From CBDCCV01 sp965215025 (lineage in GTDB: Bacteria; Bacteroidota; Rhodothermia; Rhodothermales; Salinibacteraceae): 64,000 nt of DNA. Below, one piece after another: positions 15,612 to 24,396 of this stretch. The stretch spans positions 1,488,001-1,552,000 of the forward strand of contig CBDCCV010000001.1 of the NCBI GenBank assembly GCA_965215025.1, read 5' to 3'. The notes under the pieces were generated by a model that saw nothing but the letters and a program-made list of their open reading frames with translations, ran no database searches and had not been told where the DNA came from. The translations under genes and the position numbers were made by a program. Positions within the stretch are counted from its first letter, which is position 1. The number at the start of each line of letters is the position of its first letter.

Positions 15612-15867
15612 GACAGGGCGTTTTCTGAGCAGGGGCGAGCGGGCGAGAACGCAGACGCAACGCCGGAAGGTGGGTTGTTACGTTCCTACGCCAGCGCCGC
15701 TCGCAGAAACTCGTCAGCCCAGCACAGGTTGCAGCCCTCTCTGTGCAGCGTCCTCCTCCAGCGCCTCTCATTTGGCTCCTGGCGAGCGTAACAGCCTCAT
15801 TGGCTGCGCGCCCGCGCACACGCTGCCTTCGTTTGATTCCCTTTTCTTAACAACCCTCGCCGGCCTC

Positions 15868-16488
15868 ATGAAAGCCTCCTCCCCGCAACGCGCTGCGCTC
15901 CTCATCGCCTTTCTCTTCTCGTTTGCCGCCGCGTCCGTGCCCGCCGCGCAGGCGCAGGGCCTCGGCGTCCTCGCCGGCACCAACTACGACGACCTCTCCG
16001 ACATCGAGGACGAGGGCACCGACCTCTCCTTCGACCGCAACACCGGCTACCACGTGGGCGTCTTCTACGACCTCACGCTTGGGCCGGTGGCGCTGCGCCC
16101 GGCCGTCGTCTACGTGGACGCCGGCTCATTCGACTTTGACACCGACGACTTCGACGTCCGCCTCATCGAGGTGCCCGTGGATGCGCGCTTCCGCTTCACG
16201 GCGCCTTTCGTCAAGCCGTACGTCCTGGCCGGCCCCGTCTTCCGCTTCAACGCCAGCAACAACGACGGCGACTTCGAGGACGCCTTTAACGACGTGAGCG
16301 TAGCCGCCGGCGTGGGCCTCGGGATTCAGCTTAGCATCCCCGGCACCAGCGTGGCGCTCTACCCCGAGGCGCGCTACCAGTTCGGCCTCTCGCGCTTTAC
16401 CGATGAGAACGTCGAGATCGATGGCGTCAGCCTCTCGGACGACCCGCAGCTCAACGCCTTTATGCTGCGCGTGGGCATCGCGCTCTAA
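15868..16488 (+). CDS. Outer membrane beta-barrel protein (porin-like)
   Basis: This 206-residue protein has a signal peptide (about residues 1-30, ending PAAQAQG) followed by alternating beta strands such as YHVGVFYDLTLGPVALRPAV, RLIEVPVDARFRFTAPFVKP and SVALYPEARYQFGLSRF. It ends NAFMLRVGIAL, a terminal aromatic/aliphatic strand typical of small OmpA/OmpW-like barrels. The start at 15868 puts a basic n-region before the hydrophobic core. No specific substrate is known. A terminator follows. Confidence 0.8.
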   Translation: MKASSPQRAALLIAFLFSFAAASVPAAQAQGLGVLAGTNYDDLSDIEDEGTDLSFDRNTGYHVGVFYDLTLGPVALRPAVVYVDAGSFDFDTDDFDVRLIEVPVDARFRFTAPFVKPYVLAGPVFRFNASNNDGDFEDAFNDVSVAAGVGLGIQLSIPGTSVALYPEARYQFGLSRFTDENVEIDGVSLSDDPQLNAFMLRVGIAL

Positions 16489-16520
16489 CAGCGCGCCGCG
16501 GTGGCTCTCACAGAAGCAGA

Positions 16521-16557
16521 AAAGCGGACCCGGCCACCAAGGCGTCGGGTCCGCTTT
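16521..16557. terminator. Bidirectional terminator
   Basis: AAAGCGGACCCG (16521-16532) pairs with CGGGTCCGCTTT (16546-16557) around a 13-base loop, with A- and T-rich ends. It lies between the convergent barrel gene and the cell-wall hydrolase gene. Confidence 0.85.
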
Positions 16558-16583
16558 CTCTTCGCAGAAAGGAAAAAAGCGCA

Positions 16584-17270
16584 CTACGAGATGTCCCGGT
16601 AGAAGCGGAAGCGCCGCGCGTCGATGCCGTACTGCTCGTTGACGGGGCGGACGAGCTTGCGGCGCTCGGCCCAGTTCGGGTGCGTCACTTCGCCCATCAT
16701 CGAGCGCTCGCTGAAGAAGTGGCGGGTCCTGATCGAGAACGGCCGCCTCAAGCCTTCGGCGTTGCGGACGTGGTGCGCGATGCGGAGCGCCTGCTGCCAG
16801 CCCTGGGCGCGCGAGTGCTTGTCGAGGCTCAAGAGGTACGCCCGGTCGCGCTCGCCGGGGTTGAAGGCGCTGAACTGGTATGGGTCCAGTACCGCGTCGC
16901 GGTACGAGGCGGCGGCGCGGTAGCCCGTCTCCACGCGGTTGCGCACCACCCAGGCCACCAGCTCCTGCTCTTGCGCGCGCTTCGTTTCCGAATAGATGCA
17001 ACGCGCCAGCCACAGCGTCTCCGTGTCGATCTCTTCAAGCGGGAGCGGCTCGATCTTCTTCAGCGGCGTGTCCAAGAGGCGCTCCCAAGCGACCGGCCGG
17101 ATTACAGCCACAGCCGGCGACTCCTCCTGAGCCGTAACCGAAGCGTCATCGAACACAAACGACGCCGTCAGCAGGTCGTGCAACGGGGCGTGCTGAGCGG
17201 CGAAAAAGCCGGCTATCGACACCACCAGGGCGGCCAAGGGCGCCAAGTCGGGAGAGCGGAATAGTTTCAT
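16584..17270 (-). CDS. SleB-like cell-wall hydrolase
   Basis: The 228-residue protein starts with one hydrophobic helix (about residues 8-28), so it is exported or membrane anchored. The C-terminal half carries LWLARCIYSETKRAQEQELV and AWVVRNRVETGYRAAASYRD, then VLDPYQFSAFNPGERDR, the pattern of the SleB/Hydrolase_2 lysozyme-like fold, with the catalytic Glu in the IYSE position. It is expected to cut peptidoglycan. The start at 17270 places the hydrophobic segment near the N-terminus; longer in-frame starts would add a basic, non-family sequence. Confidence 0.72.
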   Translation of the reverse strand: MKLFRSPDLAPLAALVVSIAGFFAAQHAPLHDLLTASFVFDDASVTAQEESPAVAVIRPVAWERLLDTPLKKIEPLPLEEIDTETLWLARCIYSETKRAQEQELVAWVVRNRVETGYRAAASYRDAVLDPYQFSAFNPGERDRAYLLSLDKHSRAQGWQQALRIAHHVRNAEGLRRPFSIRTRHFFSERSMMGEVTHPNWAERRKLVRPVNEQYGIDARRFRFYRDIS

Positions 17271-17566
17271 AAGCTCGGTCGTCGCGCAGGAGAAGCAATA
17301 CGAGCGAAAAGAGGCGCGGGGGTCTCGGTTCGTAACGGTGAGGCGCCAACACGTGCGCAGGCGCGTGGGTTTCGCAACGCGCTCGTCATTATGTTTCGTA
17401 TAAATCAATAGAAAACAGGCATCTATAAAAGTATATGACGAATCTTCACTTCTCGATTAACCGAGTCTTTATGCCTGGTGAGCGCCAACCTCAATCCCGT
17501 CAGGAAAGTTCGTGAGCTTGCGCAGGCCCCGCCGCTCCGCCGTTCTCCCAACAAGTAAAGCGAGCC
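17271..17566. other. AT-rich divergent intergenic region
   Basis: This 296-bp gap separates divergently transcribed genes. About 17390-17465 is strikingly AT-rich for this window (TATAAATCAATAGAAAACAG, then CTATAAAAGTATATGACG) and probably holds promoters for one or both neighbours. I see no gene or clear hairpin here. Confidence 0.5.
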
Positions 17567-18742
17567 GTGCCTGCTCCCCTCCGCATCGTAGCTGACGAGA
17601 ACATCCCCCTGGCCGAAGAGGCGTTCGGCACGCTCGGCACGGTGGAGCGGCGCCCCGGCCGCGCCCTCCGCCCCGCCGACGTCCGCTCAGCCGACGCCGT
17701 GCTCGTGCGCAGCGTCACGCCGGTAGATGCGGCGCTGCTGGAAGGGAGCCACGTGCGCTTTGTCGGCTCGGCCACCATCGGCACAGACCACGTGGACGAG
17801 GGCCACCTCAAGGAGCGCGGCATCGCCTTTGCTCACGCGCCAGGCTCCAACGCGGACTCGGTGGCGGATTACGTCGTAGCCGCGCTCTTGCACGCGGCCG
17901 CCGGGCGCGGCACGGCGCTCCGAGGGCAGACGGTGGGCGTCGTCGGGTGCGGCAACATCGGCGGGCGGCTGGCGAGGCGGCTCGCGGCGCTGGGCCTGCG
18001 CGTGCTGCTGAGCGATCCGCCGCTCGAAGAAGAAGCCGAGGCCGCCAATCGTGCGCATGAGTTCCATCCGCTCAGCGTTCCGCTCGAAAAAGCCGACGTG
18101 CTCACGCTCCACGTCCCGCTCCTGCGCCAAGGGCCGCACGCCACACACCACCTCATCGGCGAAAGGGCGCTGCGGCGGATGCGGCCGGGCGCGTGGCTCG
18201 TCAACACGTCGCGCGGGGCGGTTGTGGACAACGCGGCGCTCCTGGCGGCGCTCGAAGAAGAGCGGATCGGCGCGGCGATGCTTGACGTGTGGGAAGACGA
18301 GCCGACGCCTGACGCCCGCCTCGTCCGCCGCGCCGCCGTGGCGACGCCGCACATCGCCGGCTACGCTTACGACGGCAAGGTGCGCGGCACGGCCATGCTC
18401 TACGCCGCCCTCTGCGATTTTCTGGACGTGGAGCCGACGTGGGACCCCGAGGCCGCCCTCGCACCCGGCGAACCCTTCGCGCTCAATGCACCTGATGACG
18501 GCTTAGGCGAAACGGAGTGGCTCCACGTCCTCACCCGGCAGATGTACGACATCGCCGAGGACGACGCGCGCCTGCGCGCCACGCTCGACGCGCCGCCCGA
18601 CGAGCGCGGCGCCCTTTTCAGCCGGCTGCGCAAGGAGTACCCGCGCCGCCGCGAGTTCGCGCGCTTCTCGTTAGACGAAGCCGCCGTGCCGCCGGCGCTC
18701 CGCGAGGCGGTGGAGGAGGGGCTAAGCGTGCAGCTTGCGTAG
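17567..18742 (+). CDS. pdxB: Erythronate-4-phosphate dehydrogenase
   Basis: PdxB oxidises 4-phosphoerythronate with NAD in the DXP-dependent pathway to pyridoxal phosphate. The 391-residue protein starts RIVADENIPLAEEAFGTLG, the PdxB-specific N-terminus, and has VGSATIGTDHVD, the Rossmann motif VGVVGCGNIGGRLARRL, NTSRGAVVDNAAL and the catalytic His in ATPHIAGYAYDG. A C-terminal dimerisation domain follows. The start is GTG 17567. pdxJ of the same pathway lies about 2 kb away on the other strand. Confidence 0.94.
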   Translation: MPAPLRIVADENIPLAEEAFGTLGTVERRPGRALRPADVRSADAVLVRSVTPVDAALLEGSHVRFVGSATIGTDHVDEGHLKERGIAFAHAPGSNADSVADYVVAALLHAAAGRGTALRGQTVGVVGCGNIGGRLARRLAALGLRVLLSDPPLEEEAEAANRAHEFHPLSVPLEKADVLTLHVPLLRQGPHATHHLIGERALRRMRPGAWLVNTSRGAVVDNAALLAALEEERIGAAMLDVWEDEPTPDARLVRRAAVATPHIAGYAYDGKVRGTAMLYAALCDFLDVEPTWDPEAALAPGEPFALNAPDDGLGETEWLHVLTRQMYDIAEDDARLRATLDAPPDERGALFSRLRKEYPRRREFARFSLDEAAVPPALREAVEEGLSVQLA

Positions 18743-18761
18743 CGCAGAAAGCGGCAGGCGG

Positions 18762-19829
18762 TTAGCCTTCGAGACACGCAGCGAGACAATAATGCGGCTG
18801 GTGCGTGAACGAAAAAGCGCCCTGACCGACCCGGCCTGCGAGGTCTGCGTCGTAAAGCTTGAGCCGCGCTTCCTGCCGCGTCACCACGCCGAAGTCGTAA
18901 TAATCGTTGTAGTGCGCGCACGGATCTGCGCGCTTTTTCAGAAAGACGAGGTGGCGCCGGATGCGCTCCCGGTTGTGTCGGCGCGAGAGCAGAGGAACCT
19001 CGGCCATGCGCTTCTCTGCAAGCGCGGCAAACGCTTCGTCGATCTCGTACCCGACGGCGCTGCGACCGAGCATGGCGGCGGCTAATGCCGTCGTTCCCGT
19101 ACCCAAAAATGGGTCGAGCACGGTGTCGCCGTAGATCGAGTACATGGCGATGAGCCGGAGCGGCAGCGCAAGAGGAAAGGCGCCGGAACGCTCACGCCCT
19201 TCTGCGCGGCCGTTCGTCATCTCTTGCCGCGTGCCAGTCAGGTCCGTCCACACGTCCGAGAACCAGCGGTTGCGCTCTTCCCAGAAGTAGGCGCTTTCGT
19301 AGCGCTGCTCTCTGCACGCAGCCTTCACGCGGCGCTTTTCGCCTTTGCGGAAGATGAGGATGTGTTCGTGCTCGAGTGTCACATAGGCGTTCGGGGCGAT
19401 CATGCCCGACCCCATGAACTTGCTGGGCTTGTTCGTGGGCTTGCGCCAGAGAACGCCCGGCAGCATCGTGAAGCCGAGCGCGAGGCAGTTCTCAACGACC
19501 CGCGCGTGGTTTGGGAAGAGCCGGAAGCCCGTGCCGAGCGTGCGCACCGCATCGCCGACGTTGATGCAGAGCACGCCGCCTTTTTCGAGCACGCGGAAGC
19601 ATTCCTGCCAGACGGGCCGGAGCGCGTCGCGGTGCATCGCGTCGAACGCATCATCGTAGCGCCCGGCCTCGAAGCTCGCGCGCGCGTCTTCGCTCTGCGC
19701 CATGAGCGCCTCGTCCCACATCTCGATCATCGGGTACGGCGGGGAGGTGACGACGAGGTTGACGGAGGCGTCCTCGGTCTCACACATCTGGCGCGCGTCG
19801 TGGAAGAAGAAGCGGGTTTGCGTGTTCAC
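18762..19829 (-). CDS. Solitary DNA amino-methyltransferase (beta-type order)
   Basis: This 355-residue protein has the catalytic motif IV VTSPPYPM near residues 28-35 and the SAM-binding motif I DPFLGTGTTALAAAMLG in the C-terminal third, the order of beta-class N4-cytosine/N6-adenine methyltransferases. The Ser-Pro-Pro-Tyr form is more common in N4-cytosine enzymes. No restriction gene adjoins it, so it is an orphan methylase or a partner of an enzyme elsewhere. The nearest nuclease genes are at 24906-26677. The target sequence is unknown. Confidence 0.88.
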   Translation of the reverse strand: MNTQTRFFFHDARQMCETEDASVNLVVTSPPYPMIEMWDEALMAQSEDARASFEAGRYDDAFDAMHRDALRPVWQECFRVLEKGGVLCINVGDAVRTLGTGFRLFPNHARVVENCLALGFTMLPGVLWRKPTNKPSKFMGSGMIAPNAYVTLEHEHILIFRKGEKRRVKAACREQRYESAYFWEERNRWFSDVWTDLTGTRQEMTNGRAEGRERSGAFPLALPLRLIAMYSIYGDTVLDPFLGTGTTALAAAMLGRSAVGYEIDEAFAALAEKRMAEVPLLSRRHNRERIRRHLVFLKKRADPCAHYNDYYDFGVVTRQEARLKLYDADLAGRVGQGAFSFTHQPHYCLAACLEG

Positions 19830-19913
19830 GGCAGCAGAGGCTGAGCGGAAAGATTTAGCGCATCAGATCAAGCTGCAAGCCAGCCGGCACAGCGTTTAGC
19901 CTGACCCGCGGCG

Positions 19914-20825
19914 TCAGGCGCGGTAGCCGTACGAGCGCAGAAACGAATCCTTCTCGCGCCAGTCCTTGCGCACCTTGACGTGGAGCTGCAGGTAGACCTC
20001 CTCGCCGAGGAACGCCTCGATGTCCTTGCGCGCGGCCGTCCCGAGGCGCTTGATGGCCCGCCCGCCCTTGCCGATGAGGATACCCTTGTGCGAGCTTTCG
20101 CTCACGACGATCTCCGCGTCGATGAGCAGCTTCTCGTTTTCGCGCTCCTGGAACGCGGTGATGTTCACCTGCGCCGAGTACGGGATCTCCTGCCAGTACT
20201 GCTCGAGCACCTTCTCGCGCACGATCTCGGCCACGAAAAAGCGCTCCGGGTGCTCGCTCACCGTGTCCTTCGAATAGAAAGGCGGGCCGAGCGGGAGGCG
20301 CTTTTTCACCTCGTCCATGAGCACGTCGAGGTTGAAGCCCGTCACCGCCGAGGTGGGGATGATCTCCTCAAAGGCGCGCAGCTCGGTGTAGGCTTCCACG
20401 AGGGGGATGGCCTCCGTCTGCGTGATCCGGTCCATCTTGGTGAGGACGAGGAGCGCCGGGCGGCCTGCAAAGAAGTCCAGGCTGAAGGTGTCCGGGCGGC
20501 CCGTGGTGGCGTCCGAGAGGAAGAGCAGCACGTCGGCCTCGCCGATGGCGCTCCGGGCGCTCTCCACCATCACCTCCTGGAGGCGGTAGCGCGGCTCGAT
20601 CAGCCCCGGCGTGTCGAGGAAGATGACCTGGTGTTTTTCATCAGAATGGATGCCGAGGACGCGGTGGCGCGTCGTCTGCGGCTTCTTGGTGACGATGGAG
20701 AGCTTGCGCCCCAAAAGCGCGTTCATCAGCGTGGACTTGCCGGCGTTGGGCTGCCCGACGAGGGCGACGTAGCCGCTGCGGTGGCCCTCGGGCAGGTCGT
20801 GCGGATCGGGGAGCGGCGTTTCCAT
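19914..20825 (-). CDS. era: GTPase Era (30S ribosome assembly)
   Basis: The 303-residue protein has the GTPase motifs G1 GQPNAGKST, switch region KKPQTTRHRVLGI, G3 DTPG and G4 TKMD (a variant of NKxD). A C-terminal KH RNA-binding domain contains ILIGKGGRAIKRLGTAARKD. Era binds the 3' end of 16S rRNA during 30S assembly. The start at 20825 fits the family; an upstream in-frame extension would overlap the pdxJ end. It follows pdxJ at 53 bp on the same strand. Confidence 0.96.
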   Translation of the reverse strand: METPLPDPHDLPEGHRSGYVALVGQPNAGKSTLMNALLGRKLSIVTKKPQTTRHRVLGIHSDEKHQVIFLDTPGLIEPRYRLQEVMVESARSAIGEADVLLFLSDATTGRPDTFSLDFFAGRPALLVLTKMDRITQTEAIPLVEAYTELRAFEEIIPTSAVTGFNLDVLMDEVKKRLPLGPPFYSKDTVSEHPERFFVAEIVREKVLEQYWQEIPYSAQVNITAFQERENEKLLIDAEIVVSESSHKGILIGKGGRAIKRLGTAARKDIEAFLGEEVYLQLHVKVRKDWREKDSFLRSYGYRA

Positions 20826-20878
20826 CTGGCGTTGCGCGTTTTTGCGTTGGGAGGTGAGAACGTTAAACGCGAAAACGT

Positions 20879-21601
20879 TCAACGTTGGACGAGGCGGAGC
20901 ATCTCGCGCACGGCGGCGTCGAGGCCTACGAACACGGCCCGCGCGATGACGGCGAAGCCGATGGACACCTCCTCCACGTGCGGCACGGCCTCGGCGAAGC
21001 GGGGGTAGTTGTCGTAGTCGAGGCCGTGGCCGGCGTGGACGCGCAGGCCGGCGGCGTGGGCGGCCTCGGCGCCGCGCCCCAGGCGCTCGGCCTCGGCGCG
21101 CTGCTCGCCGGCGGAGGCGGCCTCGGCGAAGTCGCCCGTGTGGAGTTCGACGGCATGGGCGCCCATCTCGGCGGCGGCCTCGATCTGCGCCTCGTCCGGA
21201 TCGACGAAGAGCGCCACCTCGCCGATGCCGGCGTCGTAGAGGCGGGCGATGACGGGGCGCAGCCGCGCGCGCTGACCGACGATGTCGAGGCCGCCCTCGG
21301 TGGTGATCTCCTCGCGCCGCTCCGGGACGAGCGTGGCCAGATGCGGCCGGACGTCGCAGCAGATGCCGACAATCTCTTCGTCCGTCGAAAGCTCGAAGTC
21401 AAGCTTGCCGCGCACGCTTTCTTTGAGGCGGCGCACGTCCGCCTCGGTGATGTGGCGGCGGTCCTCGCGCAGGTGGAACACGATGCCGCCGGCGCCGGCC
21501 TCTTCGCACAGCCGGGCGGCGCGGACGGGGTCGGGGAAGGCCGCGCGGCGCGCGTTGCGCAACGTGGCCACGTGGTCTACGTTGATGAGGAGGTCCGTCA
21601 C
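20879..21601 (-). CDS. pdxJ: Pyridoxine 5'-phosphate synthase
   Basis: PdxJ condenses 1-deoxyxylulose-5-phosphate with 3-amino-1-hydroxyacetone phosphate to pyridoxine phosphate. The 240-residue TIM barrel starts TDLLINVDHVATLRNARR, then GIVFHLREDRRHI, FELSTDEEIV, VELHTGDFAEA, LRVHAGHGLDYDN and VSIGFAVIARAVFVGLD; all are family signatures. I chose GTG 21601 because it gives the standard N-terminus and length. The frame stays open about 220 bp upstream, but that part is basic and non-homologous. era follows. Confidence 0.95.
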   Translation of the reverse strand: MTDLLINVDHVATLRNARRAAFPDPVRAARLCEEAGAGGIVFHLREDRRHITEADVRRLKESVRGKLDFELSTDEEIVGICCDVRPHLATLVPERREEITTEGGLDIVGQRARLRPVIARLYDAGIGEVALFVDPDEAQIEAAAEMGAHAVELHTGDFAEAASAGEQRAEAERLGRGAEAAHAAGLRVHAGHGLDYDNYPRFAEAVPHVEEVSIGFAVIARAVFVGLDAAVREMLRLVQR

Positions 21602-21861
21602 GTCCGGCGGGAGCGGGAGAGGAGGCGCGCGTGGGCGCTGCAACCCGCGAGCCGGGCGCTTTGTTTTGCGCCTTCGCTCGGAGCGCGCCGCGCTTCCGCC
21701 AGCGCCCGCAGCCGGCCCTGCGCCGAAGCTGGTTGCTTTTCGGAAAGGAGGCCTGTATTTTCGCCCTCGCTGGTGATTGCGCTTGCGTGCCGGTCGGCGG
21801 TTGCCGGCCTCGGCCTCACCCACGCTACGCCCGTATCCTCCCCTATCTGACCGTTCCGCAC

Positions 21862-22311
21862 ATGAGCAGCCAGGCTATCCGCACCGGCGTCCAGATCGTG
21901 CTCGCCCTCATCATCGTGGGCCTCGCGTACTTCCTCTACCTCTCGATCACCGAGCCGTACGAGTCCGTCCTGCGCCAGGAGCGCCTGACGGAAGAGACGC
22001 ACCAGCGCATGGACGACATCCGCCAGGCCCTGCGCGCTTACGAGCGCGAGACGGACCGCTTCCCCGGCACGCTCGACTCGCTCGTGGCTTACATCGACAC
22101 CTCGCTCATGCAGAGCGCCGACAGCCTTTTCGGCGAGGGCTTCTCGCTCGACTCGCTCATCTACACGCCGCGCGGGGGCGAGCGCTTCTTGTACAGCGTC
22201 AACGACACGGCCGCCGTGGACATCTACCTCCTCGAGGACCCGGTCACGGGCGACCTCATCGGCTCGGAGCAGCCGGACCCGACCAAGCTTCACGCCGCCA
22301 GCTGGGAATAG
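21862..22311 (+). CDS. Membrane-anchored protein with pseudopilin-like layout
   Basis: This 149-residue protein has an N-terminal helix (GVQIVLALIIVGLAYFLYLS) immediately after a short n-region, then an amphipathic helix (RLTEETHQRMDDIRQALRAY) and a small acidic soluble domain. The layout resembles type II secretion or type IV pilus minor components, but there is no clear prepilin peptidase site, so this is only a structural analogy. It precedes the 22441 gene by 129 bp on the same strand. Confidence 0.55.
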   Translation: MSSQAIRTGVQIVLALIIVGLAYFLYLSITEPYESVLRQERLTEETHQRMDDIRQALRAYERETDRFPGTLDSLVAYIDTSLMQSADSLFGEGFSLDSLIYTPRGGERFLYSVNDTAAVDIYLLEDPVTGDLIGSEQPDPTKLHAASWE

Positions 22312-22440
22312 CTTCGGTTTTAGATTTACTTTCGTCAGTCGGGCTTCGCCCTCGTGTGTGATGCTGGATTTCGGATGGTCTCCGGCGCAGGCGGGCGGCG
22401 ACCCATCCAGCATCTTCGATCCCCAGTCCAAAATCGGATC

Positions 22441-23367
22441 ATGGAAACGCGGGTTCGTGCGGGCGTCGCGCTTGAGCGGTCGGTGTTGCGCTACGCCGAG
22501 GTGGAGCAGTACGGCGCGCGTTACCGCCTCCTGCGCCTGGGCAGCTGCCGGTTCGACTTCGACGTGACGCGCGCCCTGCTCCACACCCAGAACGGTAAGG
22601 CCGAGGCGCCCGTAGCCGAGGCGCTTGCCGACGTGCTCTCCGGCACGGCGGCTTCGGCGCTCCACGTGGTGCTCCCGGCCGCTGAGGTGTGCTCTTTTTT
22701 CGCGCCGCTCGACCCGGCTCTCCGGGAGGCCGAGCGCCGCGAGTGGCTTCAGCAGGAGGCGGCCCTGCTCGCGCACTCCGGCGAGGCGCTGCACCTGACC
22801 ACCGAGGCCGCCTTTGCCGAGGCGCCCTCGGGCCAGGCCGAGGCGCTGGACTGGGTGCACGTCTTGGCGTTGCCTCGGCAGGCGCACGCGCGTTTCCAGC
22901 GCACGCTGGCGGCGCTCCCGGCCGAGGCGCACCGCTGGCACGTGAGCACGCAGGGCGCAGCGCGCGTGGCGCAGCGGCTGGCCGCGCAGCAGCAGCAGGC
23001 CTCAGCCGACAGCACTGCGCCTGCCACCGTGCTGGCCATAGGCTGGTACGCCGGACGGGTCGAGTACACGCTGTGCCGCGGGCCGGAGTGGCGCTTCAGC
23101 CGCTGCGATGCCGAGGGTGCCCCCGCCGACGCCGCGTACTTCGCCCTCGCGCTCCTGGACCGCCTGGGCACGGCGCCGAGCGAGGTAAGCCACGTGTTCG
23201 TCTACGGCGAGGCGCTCACGGCGGCGCACCTGGACCCGCTTCAAACCGTGTTTGGCACGGCGCCCGCGCTGCTCAACCCCACCCGCCTTATCGACCTCGA
23301 CCCCGAAAGCCTGGCCGAGGAGTTCGATACCAGCGTCTACGCCCCCTGCCTCGGCGTCCTCTTTTGA
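22441..23367 (+). CDS. Hypothetical protein, possibly actin/PilM-like fold
   Basis: This is a 308-residue soluble protein. The N-terminus RAGVALERSVLRYAEVEQYG resembles the first strand pair of PilM/GspL-like or DUF3822 actin-fold proteins. Two more strand-turn regions (ALHVVLPAAEVCSFFAPLDP and ATVLAIGWYAGRVEYTLCRG) would fit the duplicated fold. No nucleotide-binding motif is certain. Its position after a single-helix anchor protein makes a membrane-platform role possible. The family assignment is an inference with low confidence. Confidence 0.55.
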   Translation: METRVRAGVALERSVLRYAEVEQYGARYRLLRLGSCRFDFDVTRALLHTQNGKAEAPVAEALADVLSGTAASALHVVLPAAEVCSFFAPLDPALREAERREWLQQEAALLAHSGEALHLTTEAAFAEAPSGQAEALDWVHVLALPRQAHARFQRTLAALPAEAHRWHVSTQGAARVAQRLAAQQQQASADSTAPATVLAIGWYAGRVEYTLCRGPEWRFSRCDAEGAPADAAYFALALLDRLGTAPSEVSHVFVYGEALTAAHLDPLQTVFGTAPALLNPTRLIDLDPESLAEEFDTSVYAPCLGVLF

Positions 23368-23520
23368 GAGAGGGAGAATGGGCGAGTGGGAGGGTGGGCA
23401 GGGAGAAACGACGAGAGAAAGAAACGAGGAGCCGAGGCACTTCTCCTCTGATCCCTTCCCGTAACCTCTTCGTCTCCTCTTTCTTTGTCTCATCGACTCT
23501 CGCTCTCTCTTTCCCCAAAC
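23368..23520. repeat. Long purine/pyrimidine imperfect inverted repeat before rsmD
   Basis: The first half (about 23368-23440) is almost purely G/A and the second half (about 23445-23520) almost purely C/T. The core GAGAGAAAGAAACGAGGAG matches the reverse complement of CTCCTCTTTCTTTGTCTC with few mismatches. It could fold into one long hairpin in RNA or an unusual DNA structure. It directly precedes rsmD. Confidence 0.6.
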
Positions 23521-23521
23521 G

Positions 23522-24112
23522 ATGCGCATCATCGCCGGCACGTTTAAGCGGCAATCCATCGAGGCGCCGCCCGGCCACGCCACGCGCCCGACGACGGACC
23601 GTACGCGCGAGTCGCTCTTCAACCTGGTGGAGAGCCGCCTGGCGCTCGGCGGGGCCGAGGTGCTCGACCTCTTTGCCGGCACGGGCGCGCTCGGCCTCGA
23701 AGCCATCAGCCGGGGCGCCGCCTTCGTCACCTTCGTCGAAGAGCAGCGCCACGTGCTCGACTACGCCCGCCGGAACGCGGCCACGCTCGGCGTCGAGGAG
23801 CAGGGCCTTTTCCTGCGGCGCGACGCCGTGGCCTTTTTGGAGGAGTACGCCGGCTCGCCCTTCGACCTCATCATGGCCGATCCGCCCTACACGCTCGAGG
23901 CCATGCGCCGCCTGCCGGACCTGGCGCTGAAGCACCTCCGCCCACACGGCGTCTTCACGCTTGAGCACGACACGTACCACTTCTTCGACGAGCACCCGGC
24001 GCTGGACACGAGCCGGCCCTACGGCCGCACCATTGTGAGCGTCTTCCGCCCGCCGGTGGAGGAGGATGAGTCAGAAGAAGAGATCTCGGAGGGCGGCGAT
24101 GAAAACGTTTGA
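23522..24112 (+). CDS. rsmD: 16S rRNA (guanine(966)-N(2))-methyltransferase
   Basis: RsmD methylates G966 of 16S rRNA. The 196-residue protein has MRIIAGTFKRQSIEAPPG, TRPTTDRTRESLFNLVE, the SAM motif VLDLFAGTGALGLEAISRG and the catalytic MADPPY. An acidic tail of about 15 residues follows the domain. The next small gene starts inside its last codons, and coaD follows, which is a common rsmD-coaD arrangement. Confidence 0.95.
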   Translation: MRIIAGTFKRQSIEAPPGHATRPTTDRTRESLFNLVESRLALGGAEVLDLFAGTGALGLEAISRGAAFVTFVEEQRHVLDYARRNAATLGVEEQGLFLRRDAVAFLEEYAGSPFDLIMADPPYTLEAMRRLPDLALKHLRPHGVFTLEHDTYHFFDEHPALDTSRPYGRTIVSVFRPPVEEDESEEEISEGGDENV

Positions 24113-24353
24113 CGTGTCCGTAGGCGTGCATCGGGTTGAGATGGAGGCGAGCCTGTGGACGGGGAAGGAGACCGTGCGCTACGACGGCACGGTGCGCTCG
24201 GAGAAGCGCAACTTCGCCCCCTTCTCGGTTCACTCCTTCGAGGTGGAAGAGGACGGCGAGCGTATCGTCTACGAGGTCAACTTCGTGCAGACGAACTGGG
24301 GACCCGGCTTCGCGTTGCGCCGCAACGGCCTGATCCTGGCGCACGAGCCGTGA
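24099..24353 (+). CDS. Small beta-rich protein of unknown function
   Basis: This is an 84-residue protein translated from an ATG that overlaps the last 14 bp of rsmD, which suggests coupled translation. It is mostly beta strands (MKTFDVSVGVHRVEMEASLW, ERIVYEVNFVQTNWGPGFAL) and has no signal peptide. I do not recognise the family. It is sandwiched between rsmD and coaD. Confidence 0.6.
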   Translation: MKTFDVSVGVHRVEMEASLWTGKETVRYDGTVRSEKRNFAPFSVHSFEVEEDGERIVYEVNFVQTNWGPGFALRRNGLILAHEP

Positions 24354-24396
24354 GGCGGCCTGCGCGCGCTTTCTTTCGAGTAAACCACCGTCCGCC

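Noticed and set aside
21602..21823. N-terminal extension of pdxJ
   Set aside because: It is basic and Pro/Ala-rich, and PdxJ proteins begin at TDLLINVDHV; the GTG at 21601 gives the standard length.
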